DNA of 64,000 nucleotides from the NCBI GenBank assembly GCA_009829735.1, contig CM020619.1, positions 14,499,777 through 14,563,776 of the forward strand, in the 5' to 3' direction. The notes under the pieces were generated by a model. That model ran no database searches and was not told the DNA's origin. It was given only the letters and a program-made list of their open reading frames with translations. This document shows, piece by piece, positions 1 through 10,900 of the stretch. Every line of letters begins with the position of its first letter. The stretch's first letter is position 1. Both the position numbers and the translations under genes were made by a program. Source of the DNA: Pyropia yezoensis. Its lineage: Eukaryota > Rhodophyta > Bangiophyceae > Bangiales > Bangiaceae.

Positions 1-2082
1 CACCGCCGCCGCCGCAGCCACCGCCGCTGGTGGCGGCACAGCCGCCGGCGCCGCCAGCGACGCGAGCACGTCTGCCACCGCGGCGAGGGCGCGCAGCTCC
101 CCCGAGGCAGACCCCTCAGAGGTGGTGGCCCCGTCCTCATCCAGCCGCACCGAAGACCGCGGAGCCTTGCGTGCGTCGCTGAGCGCCGCATTGAGGCCAT
201 CGTACGTTAGCCGCCGGACGGGACCCACTACGCCCAGGAAGACGTCCCAGTCCACCAGCGTCCGAGTGCCTACGTCCACGTCCATCTGGACGGCGACCGT
301 TTCGGTGGGGAGCTCTTTGGAAAAGCCCGCCCCCTCCATCGCTGCCGCAGGGAGCATGTGCAGCGGTCGCGCCGGGAGGTAGAGGCTCTCCCCCCGCTCG
401 CACGCGAGGGTGTCCATGGCGGTGCCTGCGCCAACAACTGCATCCACATCGGCAATGTGGACCGTCACCCGCCAGACGTCACGGTCGGCGACTGACTTCG
501 CGCGCACCCGCCGGATGGTAAAGGCGTCGTCCAGGAAGCGAGCGGCAGGGTCGTCCACCGCCCACACACCTCCGCGGGAGGGCAGGCAGTTGCGGCGGCC
601 ACGGCCGACGGCGGTAGCACCGGTGGCAAAGCCAGAACGACGCCGGCGGGCGGCCGCACGCAGGCGACGGGCCTCGTCCAACACATCAGGGGGGAACGTC
701 CAGCCGCTCATCACGCTGTCCTCGCTCGTCAACGACCGACGCGGGGCGGCGGACGACGCCGACGATGATGACGATGGGGACGGCGTCGACGGCGCCGCTT
801 CAGCCGACCAAAACCCAATGTCCCGCAGGAGCCGCGCCGCCTCGGCGGCGGTCGGCGTGTAGCCGAGGCCCGTCATGGCGGCCGCCCCGGCGCCCCGTGG
901 CACCGCGTCCGATGCGGCCGCAATCTCTAGCGCCCGCACAATGTCCAGGTGCTGCCGCTTCCACAACGCCTTGACGCCCGCCCGGGAGAGCATACCCGCT
1001 GAAGACGACGACGGCACGGTCGCGGCCGCCACCGCCACTTTCCCGGGGCTACCAGAGGCCTCCGCCATCGCAGAAGCGGTCGAGTGCGCATCGGCTGCCA
1101 CCCGCGCGGCCGACACAAACGACCCCGTCCCGCGAGTGGACACCACAGACGGGGGAAGGGCGCGCCAGCCCCCCCCCGGCGCGCGCTTCCACCGCAGCCC
1201 ATCGGCGGCCAGCAGCAGCGCCGCCGCCGCTGTGGCCGTGGCGGGCGTCGCGTCAACGGCCGCCGCCGGCCGGCGGCGGCCACCGCCCGGCGGGAAGAGC
1301 TCCCTCGCGACGGCCGCGGCGGTCACCACCCCCCGAGGGTCCCCCTTTTTAAACGCCCGCGCCGCCGCGTAGACGTGGTCGAGCGAGAGCGCCCGCGGGG
1401 GGGTGGAGCGCAGCAGCGTCCGAGCACCGTCGAGGATGGCCGCCGCCCCGCCGTCGGCGGGGACATCCGGCGCGAGCGTGGGCGGCCACACCGCCACCAG
1501 CTCCCCACGGCTGACGGGTGTGGCCGCCGCCGCGGGGGGGGACGATGGCAGCGGCGCGTCAGCGGCCAGGCGGGCGAGCACACCGGTGGGGGTGGCCTCG
1601 GTGACGACGCCCAGCCGGAGGCGGCCGTTGAGCCATGCCTCCACCACTGCTCCAGCGGGGATGGGCGCGTCGCCGACTGGGGGCGGCGGGGGGGGGGGGA
1701 GGGCAGCCGACTCGTCACCCGACGGGGCGTCCTCGTCGTCTACGTTCGCGTCCTCAATCGTGGCAGCTGCCGCTGCCGCCCCGTCCTTGTCGTCATACAC
1801 AGCCGACAGTGGGTCGCTGGCAGTGCCTGACGCCGACGCACTACTATTCGGCGCCGGCGGGGGCACCGCCGCGGTTGCGACCGCGGCCGCCGCTGCGTGC
1901 GGCGCCGCCGCCGCCCGCCGTCCGGCCAGCCGCGCGCCCCACAGGCCCGTGGCGGCCGCGCCGACGCACGTCGGGGCCACCACCCCTTGCCGGAGGCACG
2001 CCGCGGCTCCCGGGGAGGGGGGGACCCCCCGCCGGCCGACAGCGCCGGCCGCCGAGGAAGTGGGGGGCACAAACGCGGCCAT
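1..2082 (-). CDS. RNase II/R-family (RNB) exoribonuclease, probably plastid RNR1-like; 3' end outside window
   Basis: The minus frame is open from the ATG at 2082 to base 1 (694 codons, no stop), so the C-terminal part lies off the left edge. Enzymes of this family degrade RNA 3'-to-5' and mature plastid or mitochondrial rRNA and mRNA. The RNB catalytic domain starts near residue 507. Seen there are VDDP (509-512), LDDAF (517-521), VHIADV (541-546), ERGESLYLP (562-570) and HMLP (575-578), followed by a long middle segment ending in RRLTYDGLN. The block is closest in pattern to plant plastid RNR1, including MEGAGF after the HMLP motif. Residues 1-60 begin MAAFVPPTSS, are rich in Ala, Gly and Arg and almost acid-free, like a plastid transit peptide. 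Oddity: in the D-x5-D-x-D-D metal-site signature the second Asp is Phe516. Family is confident; compartment is inferred. Confidence 0.85.
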   Translation of the reverse strand, partial: MAAFVPPTSSAAGAVGRRGVPPSPGAAACLRQGVVAPTCVGAAATGLWGARLAGRRAAAAPHAAAAAVATAAVPPPAPNSSASASGTASDPLSAVYDDKDGAAAAAATIEDANVDDEDAPSGDESAALPPPPPPPVGDAPIPAGAVVEAWLNGRLRLGVVTEATPTGVLARLAADAPLPSSPPAAAATPVSRGELVAVWPPTLAPDVPADGGAAAILDGARTLLRSTPPRALSLDHVYAAARAFKKGDPRGVVTAAAVARELFPPGGGRRRPAAAVDATPATATAAAALLLAADGLRWKRAPGGGWRALPPSVVSTRGTGSFVSAARVAADAHSTASAMAEASGSPGKVAVAAATVPSSSSAGMLSRAGVKALWKRQHLDIVRALEIAAASDAVPRGAGAAAMTGLGYTPTAAEAARLLRDIGFWSAEAAPSTPSPSSSSSASSAAPRRSLTSEDSVMSGWTFPPDVLDEARRLRAAARRRRSGFATGATAVGRGRRNCLPSRGGVWAVDDPAARFLDDAFTIRRVRAKSVADRDVWRVTVHIADVDAVVGAGTAMDTLACERGESLYLPARPLHMLPAAAMEGAGFSKELPTETVAVQMDVDVGTRTLVDWDVFLGVVGPVRRLTYDGLNAALSDARKAPRSSVRLDEDGATTSEGSASGELRALAAVADVLASLAAPAAVPPPAAVAAAAAV

Positions 2083-3259
2083 GACAACCGCGGCAGCGAC
2101 GGGGACAGACTGGCGAGCGAGAAATTAGGGGGGAAGGGGGGAAGGGGGGAAGTCGGGGCAGGGTAGAGGTGTGTTGGGGGACAGAGGGAGACACCAGGCT
2201 AGGTCGCCGGACGTGGTGCCTGGTGGAGACGCAACCGGGTCTTGGGTCAGCACTGCCGAAGGTGGGTGACGGCGGGAGCCCCCGTGCGACCCCCGCGGAG
2301 CAGCGGCTGCAGGCGGACCTGCTAGGGCGCGAGCCGCCAAACGGGGACGCGAGGCCCGCCGGTGGCGAGATTGGGGCCAGGTCGGATCAAAGAAAGTTCT
2401 GTATATCTGTTTCGTAAGTATGTATGTATACAGTATATACGTCGAAGGCCAGGGGGCTCCTCACAATGCTATTTACCGGACCACCCAGTCAATGGCCGGG
2501 CCTCCGGCCTGACGATGACCTCGGGCCACCAGATCGTGCCCATACAACATCTTTTAAATACCCGTCTACTGCATGAACTTCTGCTCAGTTTTCTTGCCAA
2601 CAGTCGTGAAGATGCTACGGTGGTGGGGGCAGCAGTCCATGATACATGTACTTGTAAGTGGCGTCGAAAAACGAATCGGACGAAATGCGGTCCAAGTCTG
2701 GCTCAAACACCTCCGCGCGGGCGGCCTGGCCGGCGGTCGACGACCCGCGGGGCGGCGGCGCCCAGGCCGAGGCCAGCGGCGTGGCCTCCTTCCGCCCCTC
2801 CCCGGCCACAGCCACCGTGGTGTGGGCCCCGACGCGCCACCACGCCTCCCTTTCTCTCCCCCCCCACACAACCCCCCCTCAAAAGAAACACGTCCCCGCA
2901 CTTTGCCGGCCACACGCGCGCGTGCGCGCACGACGGTGGGGGCTCGCCCGCGTTGGGGACCGCGGCCACGCGGGGCAACCGCGCCCGCGCTCCGCCGGGC
3001 CGGGGCCGAGCGCGCGCTCGCCTCTCACCCCCCTCTCCCCCCCCCCTCCAGCGGTGTGCCCCTGCGGTGGCGTCCCCAACCCCACCTCTCCTTGACACCC
3101 CCGCCACCCCCCCGCGCGACGGTGGCCGGCCCGTTGGTGGGCGGCGGGCACGGCCCCCCCCCCCCGCCACCCCCCCCCCCCCCCCCCAACCCGTCACAAG
3201 CTGCTCCCGTTTCACCTCGCGCGCGCCTGCCCGCGGGGGTGCCGCGCGCGGCGGGGGGG
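2083..3259. promoter_or_regulatory. Divergent intergenic region between the RNB gene and the Ala/Gly-rich gene
   Basis: No gene is supported. The middle (about 2400-2660) is much richer in A/T than its surroundings and contains TATATCT and GTATACAGTATATAC near 2401-2440. This could hold core promoter elements for either flanking gene. From about 2700 to 3250 it becomes C-rich with long C runs, which are probably 5' leader of the plus-strand gene. Open frames here are low-complexity and probably spurious. Confidence 0.4.
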
Positions 3260-4624
3260 ATGAACGGGGGCGGCCCCGCGTCGGGCCTGTCTGCCGGGCC
3301 CGGCGGGGGCGTACGGGTGGTAGTGGGCGTGGTGACGCCCCGGTCGGCAGCGGCGGGGGGCGGCGGTGTCGGTGGTGGCGGCGGTGGCGGCGGCGGTGCT
3401 GGCGGCGGCGGCGGTGGTGACGCGGGCGGCGGCAACGGTGGTGGTGGCGGTGGCGGTGGCGGCAGAGGCGGCGGCGTCGGCGGCGTCGGCGGCGTCGGCG
3501 GCGTGGCCGCCGCGGATGGCGGGGTGGCGGCCGCCACCGCCGCCGGCTCGCCCGGCATGACGGGGCGGGGGGGGCGCGGGGTGGGGGGGGCGTCGTCGCC
3601 GGTGATGGTGCAAGCCGGTACTGCAGGGTCATCGGTGGGGGGGGGGGACGACCCCAACGGCGTGCACGGGGAGGGGACGGCCGCGTTGGCGGCTGCGGCG
3701 GCCGCGGCGGCGCTGGCCGCCGCGGAAGCTGCGTCGGAGGAGGATGGGGAGGGTGGGGGGGGGGGGGGCGGGGGCGACCCGTCTGTGGGCGGCGGCGGTA
3801 GCGGCGGCGGCGGCGGCGGCGGGGATGCGCACGCGGTGGCGGCGGCAGAGGCTGCCGCAGCCGCGGCGGCTGCGGCCGCGGCGGCTGCGGCCGCGGCGGT
3901 GGATGGTGTCGATGGGGATACGGTCGACGGGCACGTCGACGGCGGTGATGGGGCCGGCGGCGGCGGCGGGGGCGGGCCGGCCGGTGCTGGCGAATCCTAC
4001 GGGGAGCTCCACGCGGCGGCGACGCCCGGCAGCGGTCGCGGGTCGTCGTCCAAGTCGCGGTCGCGCAAGCTCGCCGCCCTCCGCACCACCATCCCCGTCA
4101 CGGACCTGTCCCGCCCGCCCGTCGTCGTTCCCACGGAGCACGGCCTGTCGGTGGACGGGTGGGAGTTTCGGCGGGCGGCGCACCTGGGTGCCCCCCACCG
4201 GGAGCGGCTGGTCGCCCACCTGCTGGCCCCCGTCGAGGCGGTCAACTTTGACCAGATCCGCGCCTATAGCCGCGACCAGCTGCGCGCCTATTCTTTTGTG
4301 TACGGCCTGCCGCGGCAGATCAAGCCCGACATGGAGCGGCTGTTTGCACGCGTCGCCGCGGCGTTCCATCCCGGTGACCCGGCGTACGACCTGTCCAAGT
4401 TCCAGGCGGATGAGATTGCCGCCCTGTCGGCGCGCAAGCGCCGCGCCGCCGCGCAAGCGGCAGTTGCGGCCGCTGCCGCCGCGGGGGGGGGGGGCACCGC
4501 CGCGGGGACGGCAGCTGGGGGCGCGGAAGACGGTACCGCAGACGGCCTAGACGCTCACCTGCTCTGCGCGCCCCTGTCGGGAGGGAGCAGCGGGGACGTG
4601 GAGGCAGCCGCCGCAGCGGCCGAC

Positions 4625-4659
<35 letters not shown>

Positions 4660-4901
4660 CGCCGCCGCCGCCACGGGCGGCGCGCCGCACCACCCTGAGG
4701 CGCCTAATGGCAAGCGCCCGCGCGGGGGGGGGGGCACCTCCTCCGCCGCCGCTGCCGCCGATGATGCGCGTGCGCGCGCGCTGGCGGACATGGCCATTGA
4801 CACGGTGTCCTTGGACGAGGAGGGCGCGGCAGCAGAAGCGGCGGCCGCCGCGTCGCTCGCCGCGCAGCAGACTATTGCCGACGACGCGGCGGCTTCCGCT
4901 T

Positions 4902-4942
<41 letters not shown>

Positions 4943-5735
4943 CGCTGGTGGTGGCCCTACCGCGGCTGGTAGCCGTGACGGCAGCGGCAGCGGCGGCAGA
5001 GCCGCTGCCGTCGGCCGTGGCTCGAGCAATGGTGCCGGCTCTGGCGTTGGCGTCAGCGTCGGCACGTCGGCGCTGCTGGTGGACCCGGTCATGTACGCCG
5101 GGCCGGCGCTGTCGTTGGGGCCAGAGCCGTCCTATGGCGGGCCGGCCGACCACGCCGGCTTGGTCATGGCCCACGACGGGTCGTACGGGCACCTCGGCCA
5201 CGCCGCGTCGTCGGCCGCCGCGGCCGCCGCCGCTGCCGCCGCGTCGGTGGCGGGAGGTGGCGGCGGTGGCGGCGGCGGCGGCCACGGTCTCGGCCACGGC
5301 CACGGCCGCGGCCACAGCCACGGCCACGGGGCGTACCACGGCGGCCACGGGGGCGCCCCCCCCCCCCCCCCCCCCCCCTCCACCTCTGCCGCGGCGGCGC
5401 TCGCGCACCACTACCTCCACGACCCGTCGGCGGCCGCCGCCGCAGCAGCGGCGGTCGCGGCCTCGGCGGCTGCCGCCGCTGCCGTGGCGCCGCCCCCCCC
5501 TCCCACCCCCCTGCCCGGCCCCCGCCAGCGGTCGGCGCTGTCGACGCTCGAGGCGGGCCCTGCCGCGCTGACCATCACACAGGTGCAGGCGCTGGTGCAC
5601 GAGGTCACCGCCCCGCTGGTGGCGATGGTGCACTCGCACGCGGCGCTGCTGGAGCGCCTGGAGGAGGCCCAAAAGCGGCTCCACGCGGTCGTGTGTGACA
5701 TCCTGCGGACGCCGTCGGGGAGCAACCCGTCATAA
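3260..5735 (+). CDS. Unrecognised Ala/Gly/His/Pro-rich nuclear-type protein; frame changes inside a G40 run
   Basis: I do not recognise the family. From ATG 3260 (MNGGG...) one frame runs to the G run at 4903-4942. The same style of protein continues after the run in another frame (GAGGGPTAAGSRDG onward) to the TAA at 5733. In the upstream frame the ORF would end at 4972 in a non-conserved WWWPYRGW tail. The non-repetitive core (about 4090-4450) reads HGLSVDGWEFRRAAHLG ... VNFDQIRAYSRDQLRAYSF ... GLPRQIKPDMERLF, followed by a basic KRRAAA stretch. The C-terminus (from about 5530) is a leucine-rich helix with ALVHEVTAPLVAMVHSHAALL and LERLEEAQKRL, a likely coiled coil. Ala, Gly, Pro and a (GH)n tract fill the rest. 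This make-up suggests a transcription regulator, but that is a guess. The start is uncertain: the frame is also open upstream to 2573 through unconvincing sequence. Confidence 0.55.
4903..4942. repeat. 40-base uninterrupted G homopolymer
   Basis: Forty consecutive G lie inside the coding region of the 3260-5735 gene, where they read as polyglycine. The convincing frame differs on the two sides of the run. Either the run length is miscalled or this copy carries a real frameshift. Confidence 0.95.
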
Positions 5736-6851
5736 GGAAGGGCAAATACCTGCAGGGGTGGGGGGGCCCTCTGAGGCTCAGGAAGGTGATTGCGGGGGAC
5801 GTTTGGGGCCTCGCGAGGCCTTAACATTGCATAGGAGGCACTGGATGCCAATACATGTGGCTGTGGGGGGGGGGTGCCAGCGGGCGGGAGTGTGGGGTCA
5901 CGGCCTTTTTTTTGTGTGCACACTGGTCTTACCTGCCGGGCGCGCGCCGTGGATACGAGGCGGTGCGCGCCGGTGCGGGTGCTTGGCCAGTGGCGATTGT
6001 TTTGTCTTTGTGGTCCCGTGCCAAGTCGTGCCGCTCTGGGAAAGGGGAGGGCCTCCCCCCCACCGTGGCTACCGCCCCCGCGGCCGCGGCGCGGCTGTTG
6101 GCCTGCCGCCCCGCCCCACCCCCCCCCCCTGCCCGCACCAGCCAGGCGGGTGCGCCGGCGGTAAGTGTTCCTCTAGTGCGCCGGCTGCGGCCCTGGCCAC
6201 CATGAGCCCGCACACACTCCGCACCTTCCGCCCCCCCTCCCACACCCCCCGCCCCCGTACCCCCTCTTGCCACGAACAAGCCCCTTTGCGCCTTGCCATA
6301 AACCAGCCGGCCGCCCAGCCGCTGGCGCTCCCCGCCATCTTCCATGGACCGCCGCCGTCAACGCCGCCGCCACCGCCACCACCACCGCCACCACCACCGC
6401 CACCGCTGCCGCCGCCGCCGTGCGCGAGCCGATCAGAGGGGGGGGGGGTAGGGGGGGAAGGGCAGCCAGTGCACACATGTCGCGGCTGCCCCCGCCGCCG
6501 CTCCCCTCGCGGGGTGCCGAGCCGCAGCCGACGGGCTGACCGGCAGGCCGCAACAGAGGCTGGTATCGCCGCCAAGGAGCCGAAATAGGGGGTAGTGGGG
6601 GGGGGGCTGGGGGAGCCCCCTCCCTTCCTCTCAGCGACTCCACGCCGCCGTGCACCTCCCCCTCCCCCCCACCGCACAACACGGCACCGTGCCGCACACC
6701 CCCCCCGCCCCATGCAAACACCCCAGTGCCACCCACCCCACCCAGACCCATCCCCTGCCCTCGTCATCTTTCCAAGCCACAGGCACCACCCCCGGTCCCG
6801 CTTTGGTTCTTCAACCGACCCCCCCCCCCACACGCACCACCCCCTCCCCCC
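5736..6851. other. Intergenic, no gene supported
   Basis: The region lies downstream of the plus gene ending at 5735 and downstream of the minus gene ending at 6852, so it is convergent. A T-rich run with TTTTTTTTGTG lies at about 5906-5916 and may serve as a downstream polyadenylation element. The rest is C-rich low-complexity sequence with CCACCGCCA-type repeats near 6360-6420. Open frames show no recognisable motif. Confidence 0.5.
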
Positions 6852-7745
6852 TCATCGAAGGCGCACAGCTGCGTCTCGCGCGGCGGCCGCCGCCCCCTCT
6901 GCCGCCTCGAGCCGCCGGCGGCCCTCTGCAAGCCGCCCCAGCAGGCCATCCACTACGCCCGCCGCGGCGGCTGCCGCCGCCTCTGCCGCCGCCGCGTCTG
7001 CCTCTGCCGCCGCCGCCGCCGACGCGGCCGCAGCCGCCACCGACGCGGCCGCCACCGCGGCCGGGTCGTCCAGGCGGGCCAGCCGGGGCGCCACCCCCTG
7101 CGCCGCCACCACCCGCTCCATCGCGGCCGCCGCGCCGGGGAGGAGGAGCGCCCGCAGGTGGCCGCGGATGGTGTCGGCGGCGGTGGCCGCGGCGGTGGCG
7201 GCGGTGGCGGCGGCGGCGGCGGCCGTCGGCGGCGGCGTGCGCTGCGCCGAAGAGGAGGCCGCGGCGGCGGCAGCGGCGGCGGCCGGGGCGTAGACTTCCG
7301 CGTCCGAGTTTGGGGGGGAGGAAGGCGCAAAGGGGGCCATGGCGTCGTCAAAGGCGGGTGCCTCGAGGGCGTAGGTGACCGCCGTGGCGGCCGCGTCGAG
7401 CGCGACGCCGCGGAGGGCGGTCAGGCGGGGGTTGCGGTCCTCCTGCAGGGGGGCAGGGGGGGGGGGGGGGGGGCTTTCATCGTAGCAGCAACCCAGGGAC
7501 GAAGGTGGTCAAGAGGGCGGGAGAGCAGAAGATGTCAGGCGGGGAGGACAGGCGGAAGGGAGAGGGAAGGAGGGAGGAGGAGGGAGACGGGCTGACGCAA
7601 CGGGAACACGGCGAACGCGCGCGCGGTCACCCACCGTCTTCAAACATTTGAATACGCCTTGAGAGAGGACTTGCCGCCTTTTTCGGCGTGCCTCGACACA
7701 GTTTGAACAGAGATTTGTTTGGCCAACACCCTTCGGCTGGGTCAT
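6852..7745 (-). CDS. Putative two-exon hypothetical protein (Ala-rich helical)
   Basis: Proposed model: exon 1 is 7745-7635 (37 codons from ATG 7745) and exon 2 is 7442-6852, with a 192-bp phase-0 intron between. The donor is GTGGGT at 7634. The acceptor is a long C tract ending CTGCAG at 7443, one of the clearest splice acceptors in the window. The predicted protein is about 233 residues. Exon 2 opens EDRNPRLTALRGVALDAAAT and then has AFDDAMAPFAPSSPP. The remainder is Ala-rich with probable helices (DTIRGHLRALLLPGAAAAME; LGRLAEGRRRLEAAEGAA). I do not recognise it. Exon 2 looks coding; exon 1 is less certain and another upstream exon could be used instead. It is divergent from the SART3-like gene. 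Confidence 0.4.
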
Positions 7746-7960
7746 CGTCGATGGGCCACGTGGTCAACAGACGGTGCGCCAGGCCAGCCCGCGTGGTCTT
7801 CGAGCGCAGCAGACCAGGTCCGTTGACCCGGTCGCATCCACCGCCAACGCGGTAGTCAGCAAAAGGTCACCGAAGCGTGGGCGTCGCTGTGGGCATCTCC
7901 TTCCTCACCCCCCAACGCCCGTCCCTCTCCCGCTCCACCCCCTCTCTGTCTTTCCCTACA
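7746..7960. promoter_or_regulatory. Short divergent promoter region
   Basis: These 215 bases separate the proposed minus-strand start at 7745 from the SART3-like ATG at 7961. A pyrimidine-rich leader (about 7900-7958) precedes the plus-strand ATG. No specific element can be assigned. Confidence 0.35.
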
Positions 7961-10900
7961 ATGGATCTCCCTGGCCCCCACCTCCCTCCAAGTGATGATG
8001 GTGGGGGCGCAGCCGCCGCCCCGGACGGCGAGCCCCCCGCGCCTGACCGCGGCGACGCCAGCGGCGGCACTAGGGATGGGGGCGGCAGCAGGAGCAGCAG
8101 CAGCAGCGGCAGCAGCAGTGACATCGACGGCATGGCGACCGACGCGTCTTCCCCCCTCCTCTCCTCAGACCTGATGGAGGGCGCGGTGGGCGGCTCGTCC
8201 ACCACCCCCCCCTCCTCCCCCACGGCCGCCGCCGCCGCCGCCGCTACCGCCGCCGCCACCGCCGCTGCCGCGGCGGCGCAGGTGGCAGCCACGCCCCTCT
8301 CCTACGCCGCCCACGAGGCGCACGTGGCGGCCCTGCGGGCGTCGCCCGCGACTGCGACGGACCTCCCCGCCCTCGTCGCCGCGTCTGCCGCGTGGCGGGC
8401 GGCTGCGGCGCTGCCGCCGCCGGCGGTGGCCGCCGCGGCCGCCGACGTGCGGCGGCTGTGCATGGACGCGGGCGCCGCGGCGGCGGCGCTGACCGGCTGG
8501 ACCATCCCGGGGGCGGCCGACTACCCGGCGTCGCCCGAGGCGCAGGACGCCCTCGCCGTGGGCATTGTGACAGTGGTGGAGGAAGGAGGGGGGGAGGAGG
8601 GAGAGGAGGAGGCGGCAGCAGCGGCGGCCGCGGCGGGGGTGGCCGCCTTGGCGGGGTGCCCCCCGCCCGCCGGATGGGGAGTCGTCGCCGCCGTTGAGGA
8701 GGCTGCCCGTTGGGAGGCTGTTGCCACGGCGGTCGAGGCCGACGCGCCGCGCCTCGCCCCCGCCGTTGCGGCTGCCCAGGCGGCGCGGGCGGCGGTCGCC
8801 GCCGCCGACGGGCCGGCCCGACGGGAGGAGCGGGCGGCGCTCGAGGCCCGCTTCCGCGCCGCGGGGGGCAGCCGGGGGCGTTTGCCGCCCGGCGCGTCGC
8901 GGCGGGCGGCGGTCACCGCCGCCGCTGCTGAGGCGGCCATCGGGATGCCCCCGTCGGCCGACCTCCTCCCGGCCACCGTCGCGTACGCGGCGTGGGAGGC
9001 GGCGGGGCCGCCCCCCGCCGCCGAGCCCGCCCCCACCGCAGCCGCCCCGTTGTCAATGGCAACGGTGGCGGCGGCGGCGGCAGTAGAGTGGGTGGGATGG
9101 TCCCCCGCCGCCCGTGGGGCGGCCGTCCACGAGCGCGCCCTGGTCGTGTCCTTCCTCCACCCGCCCTCCTGGACCGCGTATGTAGATTATGCCGAGCGGC
9201 ATGGCGGGCCGGCGGCCGCCGCGCCCATCCTCCGCCGTGCCGTCCGCAACGTCCCTTGGGAGGGGGGGCTGTGGGCGCGCCTGCTTGCCGCCTCCGAGGT
9301 AGAGGCGGCCGCGCCGCGGGTGGCGGTTGCCGCCCCGGCTCCCGCCGCCGCCACGGGCCAGCCGCCGCCGCCGCCGCTCGGCACGCCAGTCACGGTGCCC
9401 CCCCGCCCCCGGTGGCTGGTCGTTGCCACGGGCGACGGTGCCGCCGAGTACGCGGCGGCCACCGCGGTGGGCCTCCCCCCGCCCCCCCCGACGCTCACCC
9501 CCGTGGCGGCGTTCCCGTACCTCTTTGCGCCCTTCCCCCCCGGTGGCGTCGCCGGCGCGTTGCCGTCGCCGACGTGCGCGGCGGAAGCGTCCTACCTGGC
9601 CGCCACCATCACCGCCGCAATGGCGGCGCTGACGCACCAGCACGGCCGCGTGGCGGTGGCGTCTGCGGCGGGTCCCGCGGTGGCCGTCGCGGCAGCCGCT
9701 GCCGGCTGGGCCCGCCGCCGCCGGCTTGGCGGGTGGCTCCCGCTGGGCGCGCCGCTGGGCGGGCTGCCCCGCGGGTGTGCTGCCGCCGCCGCCACCGCCG
9801 CGGTGTTGGCCGCGACGGCCGCCGCAGACGGGGACTGGGAGGGGGGACGGGTGGTGGTGGAGGGCGTCCTCGCTGCGGGGGGGGGGGGGGGGGGGGGGGG
9901 GGTCGCCTGGCTCGCCCGCGCCCGACTGGAGGAGGCGGCCGCCGCGGCTGCCGCTGCCGCCGCTGCCGCCGCTGCCATTACCGACGCCGCTGCCACTACC
10001 GACGCCGCCCCGGTCGCAGGCCGCGACGTCAGCGGCAGCCCGGCCACCACCGCCGTCGCCGTAACCCCCCCCGCCGCTGCGGCGGCTGTGCGGGACGTGT
10101 ATGCGCGGGGCCTAGCGGCGGTGGCGACCGCTGCCGAGGTGGGCGCCCTCGCCACCGCGTGGCGGGCCTGGGAGGCGGCAGCCGCTGCCGAGCCGGCCGG
10201 CGCCGCCGCCATTGACGCGGCGGTCACCGCGGCGGGCCGCCGCCTGGCCGCTGCCAGCCGCAAGCGCCGCCGGGGGGGCGCAGGGGCTGGGGGGGCTGGT
10301 GGGGGGGCACGGCAGCCGCCGGCGGGGGCGGCTTCGGCGGCAAAAGCGGCGGCGGCGGCGGCGGAACGGGGGGTACGCAAGGGGCGGCGGCGGGCCGCGC
10401 GACCCGCTCGCGCCATGGACGCGGCCGCTGCCGCTGCGGGGGGGGCGGGTGGGGGGGGGGTGGCGCCTCCCGCTGCGCTGCCGGCGGCGATGGACGGAAA
10501 GGGCCAAGGGGAGGGAGCTGGGGAAGGCGCCGGCGCTGCCTCTACCGCGACCGCTGCCGCTGCTGCCCCCGCTGCGACAGCAGAGACGACGGCCGTGGAG
10601 GAGGGGGCGGAAGTGGAGGAGGGGCATACGGGGACCCCACCCGCGGCCGTGGGACCCGCTGCCGCGGGGCCTGCGGCGGTGGCGGGGGCGCCGCCGCCCA
10701 AGCGGGGTCGCACCGCCGAGCCTGTGGCGGCGGCGACTGTCGCCAGCGACGGCGCCGTCGACGGTGCCCGATGGGCCGGCACCCGTGGCGGCCGCCGGGG
10801 CGGTGGTGCTCGACGGGATGGTGGCGGCAGCCGCGGCGGCGCCATTGCAGGCGGTAGCGGCGGCGGCGGCGGCGACGCCCCTCCCCATCCCGACACGGCC

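Noticed and set aside
2573-3259. Upstream extension of the Ala/Gly-rich ORF (MNFCSVFLP...)
   Set aside because: The frame is open, but the sequence becomes C-rich low complexity with no conserved-looking segment; the ATG at 3260 immediately starts the characteristic protein.
2703-3657. Long Pro/Arg/Ala minus-strand frames opposite the Ala/Gly-rich gene
   Set aside because: They are complements of GGC/GGT triplet repeats and have no ordered segment; typical shadow frames.
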